9,565 nucleotides of DNA from positions 1-9,565 of the forward strand of contig JAGRAK010000053.1 in NCBI GenBank assembly GCA_020434645.1. Reading direction: 5' to 3'. Source of the DNA: Bdellovibrionales bacterium (lineage in GTDB: Bacteria; Bdellovibrionota; Bdellovibrionia; Bdellovibrionales; UBA1609). Below are positions 1 to 6,691 of this stretch, one piece after another. The position numbers were made by a program, and so were the translations under genes. The notes below the pieces were generated by a model, which searched no databases, was not told the origin of the DNA, and worked only from the letters and a program-made list of their open reading frames with translations. The stretch's first letter is position 1. Each line of letters begins with the position of its first letter.

Positions 1-407
1 CTCATAATGTTTTGTAATATGATGAGTGCTGTGGCTACATCGCGATGAGTTGATTTTTTATTTTTTGTAGTTGATATTGCGGAGTCAGCGAGGGTTTTTA
101 TCGTGGTCTCGTAAGCCTCTACATTTCTTAGTGGAGTTCGAACGGCGGGAACGAGTTGAGACACCATATTGTCAGAATTAGGTCGAGTGAAAATAAGCTG
201 CAGCGCATCCTTAAGCTTGTTTTTAGCTTGATCCATATCTTCATCGGCCACGTTTTGGGCCTCTGTCACAAGGGCATTGACGCTCTCTTTCATGTCATCA
301 TAGTTTTTCATCTGTAGATCAGAGTAAGAAGGGCTTACGGCGCTAGCCAGGCCAGACCACAGCAATATATAAGCTAAAAACATCTTGGACAGTATTGTTC
401 TTTTCAT
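1..407 (-). CDS. Secreted protein of unknown function (5' part; continues past the left edge)
   Basis: An open frame runs from an ATG at 407 leftwards off the window with no stop, so about 135 codons are visible and the C-terminus is missing. The product opens with a clear signal peptide: MKR, then a hydrophobic stretch (FLAYILLWSGLASA) with a likely signal peptidase I site after residue 23 (ASA|VS). There is no lipobox cysteine, so a soluble periplasmic or exported protein is expected. The mature part is polar and probably mostly helical, with many Lys, Asp, Glu, Asn and Met residues, and has no visible cysteine or catalytic motif. I do not recognise the family. It is divergent from the dsbA-like gene, with 39 bp between the two starts. 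No good Shine-Dalgarno precedes the ATG. That this is a gene is fairly sure; its function is unknown. Confidence 0.72.
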   Translation of the reverse strand, partial: MKRTILSKMFLAYILLWSGLASAVSPSYSDLQMKNYDDMKESVNALVTEAQNVADEDMDQAKNKLKDALQLIFTRPNSDNMVSQLVPAVRTPLRNVEAYETTIKTLADSAISTTKNKKSTHRDVATALIILQNIM

Positions 408-434
408 GCAGTATTAAGTCTCAATGAATTTAAC

Positions 435-440
435 AAGGAG
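435..440 (+). promoter_or_regulatory. Ribosome binding site fixing the TTG start of the dsbA-like gene
   Basis: AAGGAG lies six bases upstream of the TTG at 447. It is the only strong Shine-Dalgarno near the gene, and translation from this TTG gives a textbook lipoprotein signal peptide. TTG is therefore the likely initiation codon. Confidence 0.8.
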
Positions 441-446
441 TGCAAC

Positions 447-1226
447 TTGAAATTGTCAGCCATTCTATTAGCAGTACTAGGTTTATCGATGGCGGCGTGT
501 AGCCCGTCAGCAACACAGCTTAAAAAGGTTATGCAAGAGAACCCTGATATACTGCATGCCGCAATTAAGGCTGATCCCAAAGGTTTTTTTGATGTGATTC
601 AAGAGGTTCAAGGTAAAGCACGTGAGCAGTCTATGGCTGACCAAATGGCCGGTGAATTGACGCGTGTACTTGAAGAAATGAAAAATCCAAAAGTTGTCGC
701 AATTGATGAAGAGCGTGCGATTGTCGGCCCTAAAGATGCAAAAGTCACAATCGTAGAGTGGGCGGACTTTAACTGCGGTCACTGTTCTACAGCTGCGTCC
801 ACTATGGAGAGAATTGCCGAAGAATATAAAGATAATGTTCGTATCATTTATAAGCATCTTCCTATTTTAGCAAAAGAGAGCCGAACAGCGGCTGAATATA
901 TGGAAGCTATAGCTATGCAAGATAAAGCAAAAGCCCTTAAATTTCATAGCGAAGTATTTGCAGAACAAAAAGAATTGCGCTCAGGTGGAGAGAAGTTCTT
1001 AAAAGAAAAAGTGGCCTCTGTGGGAGCTGACCTAAAGAAGGTTTTAAAAGACATCAAAAGTGATGTTGTTAAAAAGCGCATTGATAGCGATGTGGCAGAA
1101 GCTCAAAAATTTGAATTTAACGGAACGCCTGGATTTATGGTGAACGGAGCCGGAGTTCATGGTGCTTATCCGTATGATTTCTTCAAAAAAGTTATTGATA
1201 CAGTTATTGGTTCAGGTCAGAAGTAA
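447..1226 (+). CDS. DsbA-family thioredoxin-fold lipoprotein, ScsC/Com1-like
   Basis: A 259-residue envelope thiol-disulfide oxidoreductase or isomerase. Residues 1-17 form a lipoprotein signal peptide ending in the lipobox MAAC; Cys18 would be lipidated, and Ser at +2 predicts outer-membrane sorting if enteric sorting rules apply. Residues about 25-80 form a helical stalk (QENPDILHAAI) like the N-terminal region of Com1/ScsC proteins, which trimerises some members. The thioredoxin domain follows: a TIVEWADFNCGHC segment with active-site cysteines 110 and 113, and the cis-proline loop GTPGF (Pro228). Apart from Cys18 these are the only cysteines. CGHC matches the protein disulfide isomerase signature and differs from the CPHC of E. 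coli DsbA; with the stalk, this makes isomerase or reductase activity as plausible as oxidase activity. No DsbB or DsbD partner is adjacent. The 3' end overlaps sfsA tail to tail by 15 bp. Family assignment is solid; the exact redox role is inferred. Confidence 0.92.
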   Translation: MKLSAILLAVLGLSMAACSPSATQLKKVMQENPDILHAAIKADPKGFFDVIQEVQGKAREQSMADQMAGELTRVLEEMKNPKVVAIDEERAIVGPKDAKVTIVEWADFNCGHCSTAASTMERIAEEYKDNVRIIYKHLPILAKESRTAAEYMEAIAMQDKAKALKFHSEVFAEQKELRSGGEKFLKEKVASVGADLKKVLKDIKSDVVKKRIDSDVAEAQKFEFNGTPGFMVNGAGVHGAYPYDFFKKVIDTVIGSGQK

Positions 1227-1913
1227 TTTTAGCTCATGTGAAGAATCGATTTCGGCGCGATCACTTGTAAGAGTGGTCGCGTAGGCTGATATCTTCACGC
1301 CACATCTTTGAGCTTCAAGAAGCAATTTTGCATATTCAGGGTCTATTTGTTTTGCCGGTGAGAACTCGTGGCAGTCATTTCGCTGTACGACAAATAACAA
1401 TTCGGCCAAAGCCCCATCATTTTTTATTTTCATCAATTCAATAAGGTGTTTTTGGCCGCGTGTTGTGACAGCATCCGGAAATTGAGCCACCAGGCCTTCA
1501 GCCATAGTGACGCTCTTCACTTCAATAAAAAGTGAAGATTCGCCGCTCGTGAGTTTCATGTCGAGTCGTGATTCAGAGTTGATTTTAACTTCGCGAGCGC
1601 CTTCGTTAAATTCTCGCCAATGAGGAATTTTTTTATGAGTAAAGGCCTCCCAGGCCAGCTCATTGGCACGATGAGTATTCACTCCAACCCATGATGTGGG
1701 CAGCTCAACTTGTTCTAAAGTAAACTTTAATTTTCGCGCAGGGTTATCAGATGGCTGTACGCGGCAGTTGCGGGGCTGGTCACAGATGCCTTTTAAGCTC
1801 CCTGTATTGGGCACATGAGCAGTGACAATTTCATCGCCGAGTTTGACGTCTGCAAAGAAGCGTTTATATCGCTTTAGAAATTGGCCTTCGAGAAGAGGTG
1901 TGTTGTAGTCCAT
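1212..1913 (-). CDS. sfsA: DNA/RNA nuclease SfsA (sugar fermentation stimulation protein A)
   Basis: The product has 233 residues, the usual length for SfsA. Family motifs occur in order: RYKRFFADV (15-23), TAHVPNTGSLKG (31-42), SWVGVNTHRAN (74-84), ESRLDMKL (114-121), FIEVKSVTM (129-137) and FPDAVTTRGQKHL (145-157). D118 with E131-x-K133 fits a PD-(D/E)xK-type nuclease centre. E. coli SfsA was named for stimulating maltose use when overexpressed and was later described as a nuclease; its physiological role is still uncertain. The ATG at 1913 puts the first motif at the expected distance, and no in-frame start codon lies upstream within the intergenic gap. No Shine-Dalgarno is evident just before it. 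The gene diverges from lipA, with 49 bp between the starts, and its 3' end runs into the dsbA-like gene. Nothing links it functionally to its neighbours. Identification is firm. Confidence 0.95.
   Translation of the reverse strand: MDYNTPLLEGQFLKRYKRFFADVKLGDEIVTAHVPNTGSLKGICDQPRNCRVQPSDNPARKLKFTLEQVELPTSWVGVNTHRANELAWEAFTHKKIPHWREFNEGAREVKINSESRLDMKLTSGESSLFIEVKSVTMAEGLVAQFPDAVTTRGQKHLIELMKIKNDGALAELLFVVQRNDCHEFSPAKQIDPEYAKLLLEAQRCGVKISAYATTLTSDRAEIDSSHELKLLLT
1255..1282 (+). other. GC-rich hairpin just past the dsbA-like stop codon, inside the 3' end of sfsA
   Basis: The arms at 1256-1265 and 1272-1281 pair over ten positions around a six-base loop (TGTAAG), with one G-U at 1261/1276 and a possible further G-U at 1255/1282. 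It begins about 30 bases after the dsbA-like stop at 1226. No T-run follows on the plus strand, so it is not a classical intrinsic terminator. In minus-strand RNA the 1261/1276 pair becomes an A-C mismatch, so the structure suits the dsbA-like transcript better than sfsA mRNA. A role in 3'-end definition or mRNA stability is an inference. Confidence 0.4.
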
Positions 1914-1931
1914 ATAGTCATTTGCTATAAC
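1903..1931 (+). promoter_or_regulatory. Predicted promoter for the lipA-E2-lpdA-lipB operon
   Basis: An extended -10 (TGC then TATAAC, 1923-1931) matches the sigma-70 consensus at five of six -10 positions plus the TG motif. A weak -35, TTGTAG at 1903-1908 (three of six), lies 17 bp upstream, as is common with extended -10 promoters. Transcription would start near 1938 and give a leader of about 25 bases containing AGGA (1951-1954), eight bases before the lipA ATG. It sits in the 49-bp gap shared with sfsA, with the -35 inside the sfsA 5' coding end. No operator was recognised. Confidence 0.5.
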
Positions 1932-1962
1932 ATCCTCAGATTTAAATGCTAGGAAAATATAT

Positions 1963-2868
1963 ATGCTATCAAGTGGTCAAAAATCGCTAAAGCCAGAGTG
2001 GATAAAAGTCCGAGCTCCTGTGGGAGAGAAATATTTTGAGATTAAAGATCTATTAAAATCTTTAAAGCTACCCACAGTTTGTCAGGAGGCTCGATGCCCC
2101 AATATGGCCGAATGTTGGAACGGTGGGACTGCGACTTTCATGCTAATGGGTGAAGTTTGCACGCGCGGCTGTCGCTTTTGCTCAGTTAAGACGGGTAACC
2201 CAAAAGGTGTGATTGACAATGAAGAGCCCGAAAAAGTGGGGTATGCCATTTCGCAAATGGGTCTCGACTACGTCGTATTGACCTCTGTTGACCGCGATGA
2301 TTTACCAGATGAGGGTTCGGGGCATTTTGCTCGCACGGTAGAAACCATTAAAAAAAATCGACCCGATCTTTTGGTTGAAGTGCTGACTCCTGACTTTAAA
2401 GGCAATCAAGAATTTATTTCTAAAATTGTAGATTCAAGGCCAGATGTGTTTGCCCATAATGTTGAAACAGTTGAGCGTTTACAAAAAAGGGTGCGCGACC
2501 CCCGGGCTAACTATCGCCAGTCACTGGATGTGCTTCAGTTTGTAAAAACATATGACCCAACTCGGTTTACTAAAACATCAATTATGTTGGGGCTTGGTGA
2601 AACCGATGAAGAGATTTTGCAGTGCCTGAAAGACCTGCGTGCGGTCGACTGTGACGTTGTGACATTCGGGCAATATTTGCAACCAACGAAAACGAAACTA
2701 AAAGTAGAAGAATTTATCACGCCTGAAAAGTTTAATTATTGGCAAGTGACGGCCGAAAACATGGGCTTTTTATATGTGGCGAGTGGGGCGCTTGTGCGCA
2801 GTTCATATCGTGCCGGTGAGTTTTTTATAAAAGGTGTAATTGATAGGAGAAATCAGCATGGCAAGTAA
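1963..2868 (+). CDS. lipA: Lipoyl synthase (radical SAM, sulfur insertion)
   Basis: LipA inserts two sulfur atoms at C6 and C8 of octanoyl groups already bound to lipoyl-domain lysines, using S-adenosylmethionine radical chemistry in the cytoplasm. The 301-residue product has every diagnostic feature. The auxiliary 4Fe-4S cluster cysteines are C40, C45 and C51 (CQEARCPNMAEC). The radical-SAM CxxxCxxC is C66, C70 and C73 (CTRGCRFC). The RSSY motif at 279-282 contains the unusual serine ligand of the auxiliary cluster. The KPEWIKVRAP opening (10-19) is where lipoyl synthases normally begin, which supports the ATG at 1963; AGGA lies eight bases upstream. It is the first gene of the operon, and its last 11 bp overlap the start of the E2 gene, whose lipoyl domain would be its substrate. 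Confidence is very high. Confidence 0.97.
   Translation: MLSSGQKSLKPEWIKVRAPVGEKYFEIKDLLKSLKLPTVCQEARCPNMAECWNGGTATFMLMGEVCTRGCRFCSVKTGNPKGVIDNEEPEKVGYAISQMGLDYVVLTSVDRDDLPDEGSGHFARTVETIKKNRPDLLVEVLTPDFKGNQEFISKIVDSRPDVFAHNVETVERLQKRVRDPRANYRQSLDVLQFVKTYDPTRFTKTSIMLGLGETDEEILQCLKDLRAVDCDVVTFGQYLQPTKTKLKVEEFITPEKFNYWQVTAENMGFLYVASGALVRSSYRAGEFFIKGVIDRRNQHGK
2845..2850 (+). promoter_or_regulatory. Ribosome binding site setting the E2 start inside the end of lipA
   Basis: AGGAGA lies seven bases before the ATG at 2858 and within the lipA reading frame. It favours 2858 over the in-frame TTG at 2840, which would add six residues not seen at the start of lipoyl domains. The overlap suggests that E2 translation is coupled to that of lipA. 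Confidence 0.8.
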
Positions 2869-4162
2869 AGACGTTAAGCTCCCAGATATTGGCGAGGGCG
2901 TGACCGAAGGCGAAATGGTTAAGTGGCTTGTTAAGGTAGGAGATGTGGTCAAGGCAGATCAGCCCATAGCCGAAGTGATGACTGATAAAGCAACTGTCGA
3001 GGTGCCAACTCCAGTTGCGGGAGTAGTGAAAGAATTAAAAGTGAAAGAGGGCGATGTTGTTCCGATAGAGACGACACTTCTTGTTCTAGATGCCAGCACA
3101 AGCGCTGCTGCTCCGGCACCAAAGACGACCGCTTCACCTGCCATGTCAGCTGCAAATTCGTCAACAACAGTTGCGGCACATGCGAAATCAGCAGCAATGG
3201 CCATGAGCAGTGCGAGTGGTACGCAGCAGTCTGAGGCATTTCCTCCTCCCGCAGCGGTTCATGTACTGGCTACACCCGCGACACGAAGATTGGCGCGTGA
3301 GATGAGCGTCGATATTAATGTTATTGCCGGCTCAGGGCTAGCTGGTCGAGTGACACTTGAAGATGTAATGAAAAGTAAAACTGGCGAGGGTGCTGTGGCA
3401 GCCGGAAAACCTGCGTTCACTTCTGCGCCAGCTCCGCGCATGGCCTACGCATCAACCGATGCAGATGAGCGTGTTCCGCTAAGAGGGATTCGTCGTAAGA
3501 TTGCTGAACAAATGCAAATGACAAAACAAGTGGTGCCGCATTTTACAATTATGGATGAGGCGAAGGTGACAGAGCTTGTTCGTCTTAGAGCGCAATCGAA
3601 AGAAGCGGCTGAGAAGTACGGCATAAAGGTGACTTATTTACCTTTTGTTATCAAGGCCTTGATTTCAACAATGCGTGAGTTCCCGATGTTTAATGCGAGT
3701 ATTGATGATCAAGCGGGAGAAATTGTTTATAAAAAACATTTCAATATCGGTTTTGCTGCTGATACGCCAAATGGACTACTTGTACCGGTTATTAAAAATG
3801 CAGATCAAAAAACTATTCTCGAGATTTCTAAAGAGATCACCGATCTTGCAAAAAAAGCACGTGACGGAAAATTATCTCTAGATGAAATGAAGGGCGCAAC
3901 GATAACCATTACAAATATTGGTAGTGTAGGCGGAACTTACGCCACGCCTATTATCAATCATCCAGAAGTGGCCATTATTGGTATGTACAAGGTAGATTGG
4001 AAGCCTGTTTATGTAGATGGAGAGTTCGTGCCTACTCAAGTGATGAACTTTACAGCAACTTGCGATCACCGCTTAATTGATGGCGCCGTTGCGGCAAATT
4101 TTTTAAAGGCATTTTTAAAGCGAGTTGAAAATGTCGGCCAACTCGTTTTGGACATGATCTAA
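2858..4162 (+). CDS. Dihydrolipoamide acyltransferase (E2) of a 2-oxoacid dehydrogenase complex
   Basis: E2 forms the core of the complex: its swinging lipoyl arm takes the acyl group from E1 and transfers it to CoA. The 434-residue product has one lipoyl domain (about 1-78) with lipoyl lysine K44 in MTDKATVEV. A flexible Ala/Ser/Thr-rich linker follows (about 80-133), then a peripheral-subunit-binding domain (about 137-172, ATPATRRLAREM to GRVTLEDV). A second linker (about 173-203) leads to the catalytic domain, with the TNIGSVGGTYATPIINHPE stretch (352-370) and the active-site motif DHRLIDG (403-409; His404 and Asp408). The IGEGVTEGE opening and this catalytic core fit both pyruvate (PdhC/AceF) and branched-chain (BkdB) E2 proteins. 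With no E1 gene in the window I cannot choose, so no symbol is given. A succinyltransferase (SucB) looks less likely. The gene overlaps lipA by 11 bp and lies 25 bp before lpdA. Confidence 0.93.
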   Translation: MASKDVKLPDIGEGVTEGEMVKWLVKVGDVVKADQPIAEVMTDKATVEVPTPVAGVVKELKVKEGDVVPIETTLLVLDASTSAAAPAPKTTASPAMSAANSSTTVAAHAKSAAMAMSSASGTQQSEAFPPPAAVHVLATPATRRLAREMSVDINVIAGSGLAGRVTLEDVMKSKTGEGAVAAGKPAFTSAPAPRMAYASTDADERVPLRGIRRKIAEQMQMTKQVVPHFTIMDEAKVTELVRLRAQSKEAAEKYGIKVTYLPFVIKALISTMREFPMFNASIDDQAGEIVYKKHFNIGFAADTPNGLLVPVIKNADQKTILEISKEITDLAKKARDGKLSLDEMKGATITITNIGSVGGTYATPIINHPEVAIIGMYKVDWKPVYVDGEFVPTQVMNFTATCDHRLIDGAVAANFLKAFLKRVENVGQLVLDMI

Positions 4163-4187
4163 TCATACGTTAAGGAGAATATAAGAA

Positions 4188-5618
4188 GTGTCGTCACAAA
4201 GTTTTGATATCTGTGTTGTGGGTTCAGGCCCTGGTGGTTATGTGGCGGCAATTCGTGCTGCCCAATTTGGTAAAAAAGTGTGCATTGTTGAGCGCGAGAA
4301 TCTAGGTGGAGTATGTCTCAATGTCGGCTGCATACCCTCAAAGGCTATGATTTCAGCTGCGCACTTTATGCACAGGGTGAAGCATGATGCTCCAGAGATG
4401 GGTTTTGAAATTAAATCCGATATTAAATTGAATATGAAAAAGTTGGTGGATTGGAAGCAATCTGTTTGCGATAAAATGTCAGGTGGAGTGTCGCAGCTTC
4501 TAAAAGGTAATCAGGTCACCGTTTTGCGTGGAGATGCGACGTTTAAGTCTAAGCAAGAGCTGACTGTTAAAACCGTTGAAGGTGTAGTGAGTGTACTGGC
4601 AAAAAATTATATAATTGCAACAGGCTCTCGCCCTATAGAAATCCCGGGTTTTCAAATCGATGAAAAAAATGTGCTTTCGTCAACGGGAGCGCTGGCGATG
4701 GATGAATTGCCTAAGTCTGCAGTGGTTATTGGTGGCGGTTACATCGGTCTTGAAATCGGCTCGTACTTAGCAAAATTGGGCTGTGAAGTCACAGTTCTTG
4801 AAGCTAGTCCTGCGCTACTGAATGGCGTCGCAGATCGCGATTGTGTACAGGTGGTTGAGCGAAAATTGAAAAAAAATGGCGTCAAAGTTATTACGAATGC
4901 CAAAGCCAAATCATATGAAAAATCAGGGACAGATTATGAAGTTTCATACGAAGTAAACGGTAAAAATGAAAAGATTAAAGCGAGTAAAATTTTATTAATG
5001 GTCGGTAGAAAGCCAAATAGTGATCAGGCGAATTTGAAAGCTATCGGTTTGCAGATCGATGAAAAAGGCTTCATAAAAGTTAATTCTCAGAGACGTACAA
5101 ACCTTGAAAATATTTATGCTATTGGCGATATTGCTGGGCAGCCCATGCTTGCACATAAAGCGAGTTACGAAGGTGTGCTTGTTGCAGAAGTTATTGGCGG
5201 AATGAATCGTGCTTACGATGTGAAAAGTGTTCCTGCTGTAGTGTTTACAGATCCCGAAATTGCCAGTGCCGGACTTCTTGAAAGTGAATGTAAAGAAAAG
5301 GGTTATACAGATTTAAAAATTGGCAAATTTCCGTTTGCGGCCAATGGACGCGCGGTTTCTATTATGGAGACCGACGGTTTTGTTAAAATTATTGCAGATG
5401 CCAAGACTCATGTCGTTTTGGGCGTGCACATGGTGGGCCCAGAAGTAAGCAATTTAATTTCTGAAGCCGTACTGGCTATTGAAATGGGTGCGCGACTTGA
5501 AGATTTAGCTATGACAATTCACCCTCATCCAACACTGGGAGAAGTGGTAATGGAAACAGCTGAGGCGGCGTTAGGCCACGCTATTCACATTATCCAAAAA
5601 CCATTGCGTGGACATTGA
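4188..5618 (+). CDS. lpdA: Dihydrolipoamide dehydrogenase (E3)
   Basis: This flavoprotein reoxidises the dihydrolipoyl arm of E2 and reduces NAD+. It has 476 residues, the normal length. The FAD-binding GSGPGGY is at 12-18 and the redox disulfide CLNVGC at 43-48. ATGS lies at 144-147, the NAD-binding GGGYIGLEI at 182-190 and the second FAD motif IYAIGDIAG at 309-317. The C-terminal interface motif HPTLGE supplies catalytic His447 and Glu452. Initiation at the GTG at 4188 is supported by AAGGAGA (4172-4178) nine bases upstream and by the short N-terminus before the Rossmann fold. It follows the E2 gene by 25 bp and overlaps lipB by 11 bp. E3 may also serve other 2-oxoacid dehydrogenase complexes and the glycine cleavage system. 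Every key residue expected for E3 is present. Confidence 0.97.
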   Translation: MSSQSFDICVVGSGPGGYVAAIRAAQFGKKVCIVERENLGGVCLNVGCIPSKAMISAAHFMHRVKHDAPEMGFEIKSDIKLNMKKLVDWKQSVCDKMSGGVSQLLKGNQVTVLRGDATFKSKQELTVKTVEGVVSVLAKNYIIATGSRPIEIPGFQIDEKNVLSSTGALAMDELPKSAVVIGGGYIGLEIGSYLAKLGCEVTVLEASPALLNGVADRDCVQVVERKLKKNGVKVITNAKAKSYEKSGTDYEVSYEVNGKNEKIKASKILLMVGRKPNSDQANLKAIGLQIDEKGFIKVNSQRRTNLENIYAIGDIAGQPMLAHKASYEGVLVAEVIGGMNRAYDVKSVPAVVFTDPEIASAGLLESECKEKGYTDLKIGKFPFAANGRAVSIMETDGFVKIIADAKTHVVLGVHMVGPEVSNLISEAVLAIEMGARLEDLAMTIHPHPTLGEVVMETAEAALGHAIHIIQKPLRGH

Positions 5619-6300
5619 AGACTGGGGACTTATTCCCTACCAAGAAGCACTGACAAGACAGCTTGAAAAAGTAGAGAATGTGGCCGCAGGAGGGAGTGAC
5701 ACTCTTATATTTTGCTCACATCCTCCGGTTGTGACATTGGGACGCGGCACACAGCCTGGAGATGTGCAGTCGTGGACGGGAGAGAAAATTGAAATTTCAC
5801 GCGGAGGCCGAGCGACTTATCATGGGCCTAGCCAAATTGTGATTTACCCAATTTTGAATTTAAATATTAAGCGTAAAACTTTGCCAGAACGGGATCTTCA
5901 TTCGTATCTACGAATATTAGAAGACACAATTGTTCAAACATTAAAAGAATTTGGTTTGAATTCAGAAGTGCGTTCAGTTCAGTCTGGGGCTGAGGGGCCG
6001 TCACTAACTGGCGTCTGGGTCAGCGAGCCAAATGGTACTGATAAAAAAATTGCCTCGATTGGTATTGCTGTAAAGAAGTGGGTGACTTATCATGGAATAG
6101 CCTTAAACCTAAAACACGACCCCACGGCATTTGTTGGTATTCGACCTTGTGGTTTTAGTACTGACGTTATGACTTCGGTAGAAGAGCAGTGGCGAAACAC
6201 TGAGGGTGTTTCTAAGGGCAATGGCTTTGTGATGCCAGATCGAAAAGTTATCCAAAATGTATTTGCAGAATTAATTTCTAAAGCTATTTCTTATCAATAG
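5608..6300 (+). CDS. lipB: Octanoyl-[ACP]:protein N-octanoyltransferase (lipoate biosynthesis)
   Basis: LipB moves octanoate from acyl carrier protein to the lipoyl-domain lysine, the step before LipA. The 230-residue product carries RGGRATYHGPSQIVIYP (65-81), TGVWV (134-138), KIASIGIAVKKW (147-158) and YHGIALNL (161-168). It has the Cys/Lys catalytic pair: C181 in IRPCGFSTD and K147. The GTG at 5608 lies inside the last codons of lpdA (11-bp overlap), with no visible Shine-Dalgarno upstream, so translation probably depends on ribosomes finishing lpdA. No better in-frame start exists: the conserved fold begins within a few residues. It is the last gene of the lipoylation operon and converges on exbD with a 17-bp tail overlap, leaving no room for an intergenic terminator. 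Assignment is firm; the start is slightly less so. Confidence 0.95.
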   Translation: MDIEDWGLIPYQEALTRQLEKVENVAAGGSDTLIFCSHPPVVTLGRGTQPGDVQSWTGEKIEISRGGRATYHGPSQIVIYPILNLNIKRKTLPERDLHSYLRILEDTIVQTLKEFGLNSEVRSVQSGAEGPSLTGVWVSEPNGTDKKIASIGIAVKKWVTYHGIALNLKHDPTAFVGIRPCGFSTDVMTSVEEQWRNTEGVSKGNGFVMPDRKVIQNVFAELISKAISYQ

Positions 6301-6691
6301 TAATTGCAAATTTAGTGATACCTGCAGATTTAACTAGATCAATAATTGTGATCACTCGACCGTGCGAGACGGCTTGATCGGCAGATATAATAGCCTGCAT
6401 TTCGGGCTTAGCTGCTATAGAATTTTTTGAAAATTCAGTGATTTCTTCATCTGATGCGGGCTTTCCGTTCAGCAAGGCCTTACCGTCGGCAGTAATTGAT
6501 ATTGTAAGTTGCGAGGGGGCTGTGTCTTCACCACTTGAGGCTTTTGGTAAATTGATGTTGATACTCGGCTTTACAATAAATGGTGTTGTGATCATAAAAA
6601 TAATAAGAACTACGAGGATAATATCGACAAATGGTACAATGTTGATTTCGGCTATGGGGTCGTCATTATCTCCGGTAATCTTAGATGCCAT
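6284..6691 (-). CDS. exbD: ExbD/TolR-family biopolymer transport protein
   Basis: A 135-residue inner-membrane protein with a short cytoplasmic N-terminus, one transmembrane helix (about 18-38) and a periplasmic domain. The helix carries the family hallmark NIVPFVDIILVVLIIFM, and Asp23 is the proton-responsive residue. In Exb/Tol/Mot-type systems this protein pairs with an ExbB/TolQ pentamer and uses proton flow to drive envelope work. Its ATG at 6691-6689 overlaps the exbB stop in a TAATG arrangement, so the two are translationally coupled. The ExbD and TolR branches cannot be separated safely by eye. No TonB, TolA, TolB or Pal gene is beside it. Its 3' end overlaps lipB by 17 bp. Confidence 0.9.
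   Translation of the reverse strand: MASKITGDNDDPIAEINIVPFVDIILVVLIIFMITTPFIVKPSININLPKASSGEDTAPSQLTISITADGKALLNGKPASDEEITEFSKNSIAAKPEMQAIISADQAVSHGRVITIIDLVKSAGITKFAITIDKK

Noticed and set aside
408..446. Promoters in the gap between the left-edge gene and the dsbA-like gene
   Set aside because: TATTAA at 412-417 resembles a -10 for the dsbA-like gene, but no -35 lies at an acceptable spacing, and nothing convincing was found on the minus strand.
507..857. Antisense open frame of 116 codons opposite the dsbA-like gene
   Set aside because: The sense frame has a signal peptide, a CGHC motif and a cis-Pro loop; the antisense product is rich in Cys, Phe and Asn with no motif and no ribosome site.
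2949..3239. Two antisense open frames (2949-3239 and 2959-3204) opposite the E2 lipoyl domain and linker
   Set aside because: They mirror the Ala/Ser-rich linker and lipoyl region, where low-complexity codons leave antisense frames open. They lack ribosome sites and plausible protein composition.
2858..4162. Naming the E2 specifically pdhC/aceF or bkdB
   Set aside because: The sequence fits both subfamilies and the E1 gene that would decide is not in the window.
6348..6355. Perfect palindrome GTGATCAC inside the exbD 3' end
   Set aside because: An eight-base palindrome is expected by chance in a window this long. It is inside coding sequence and not near a promoter.
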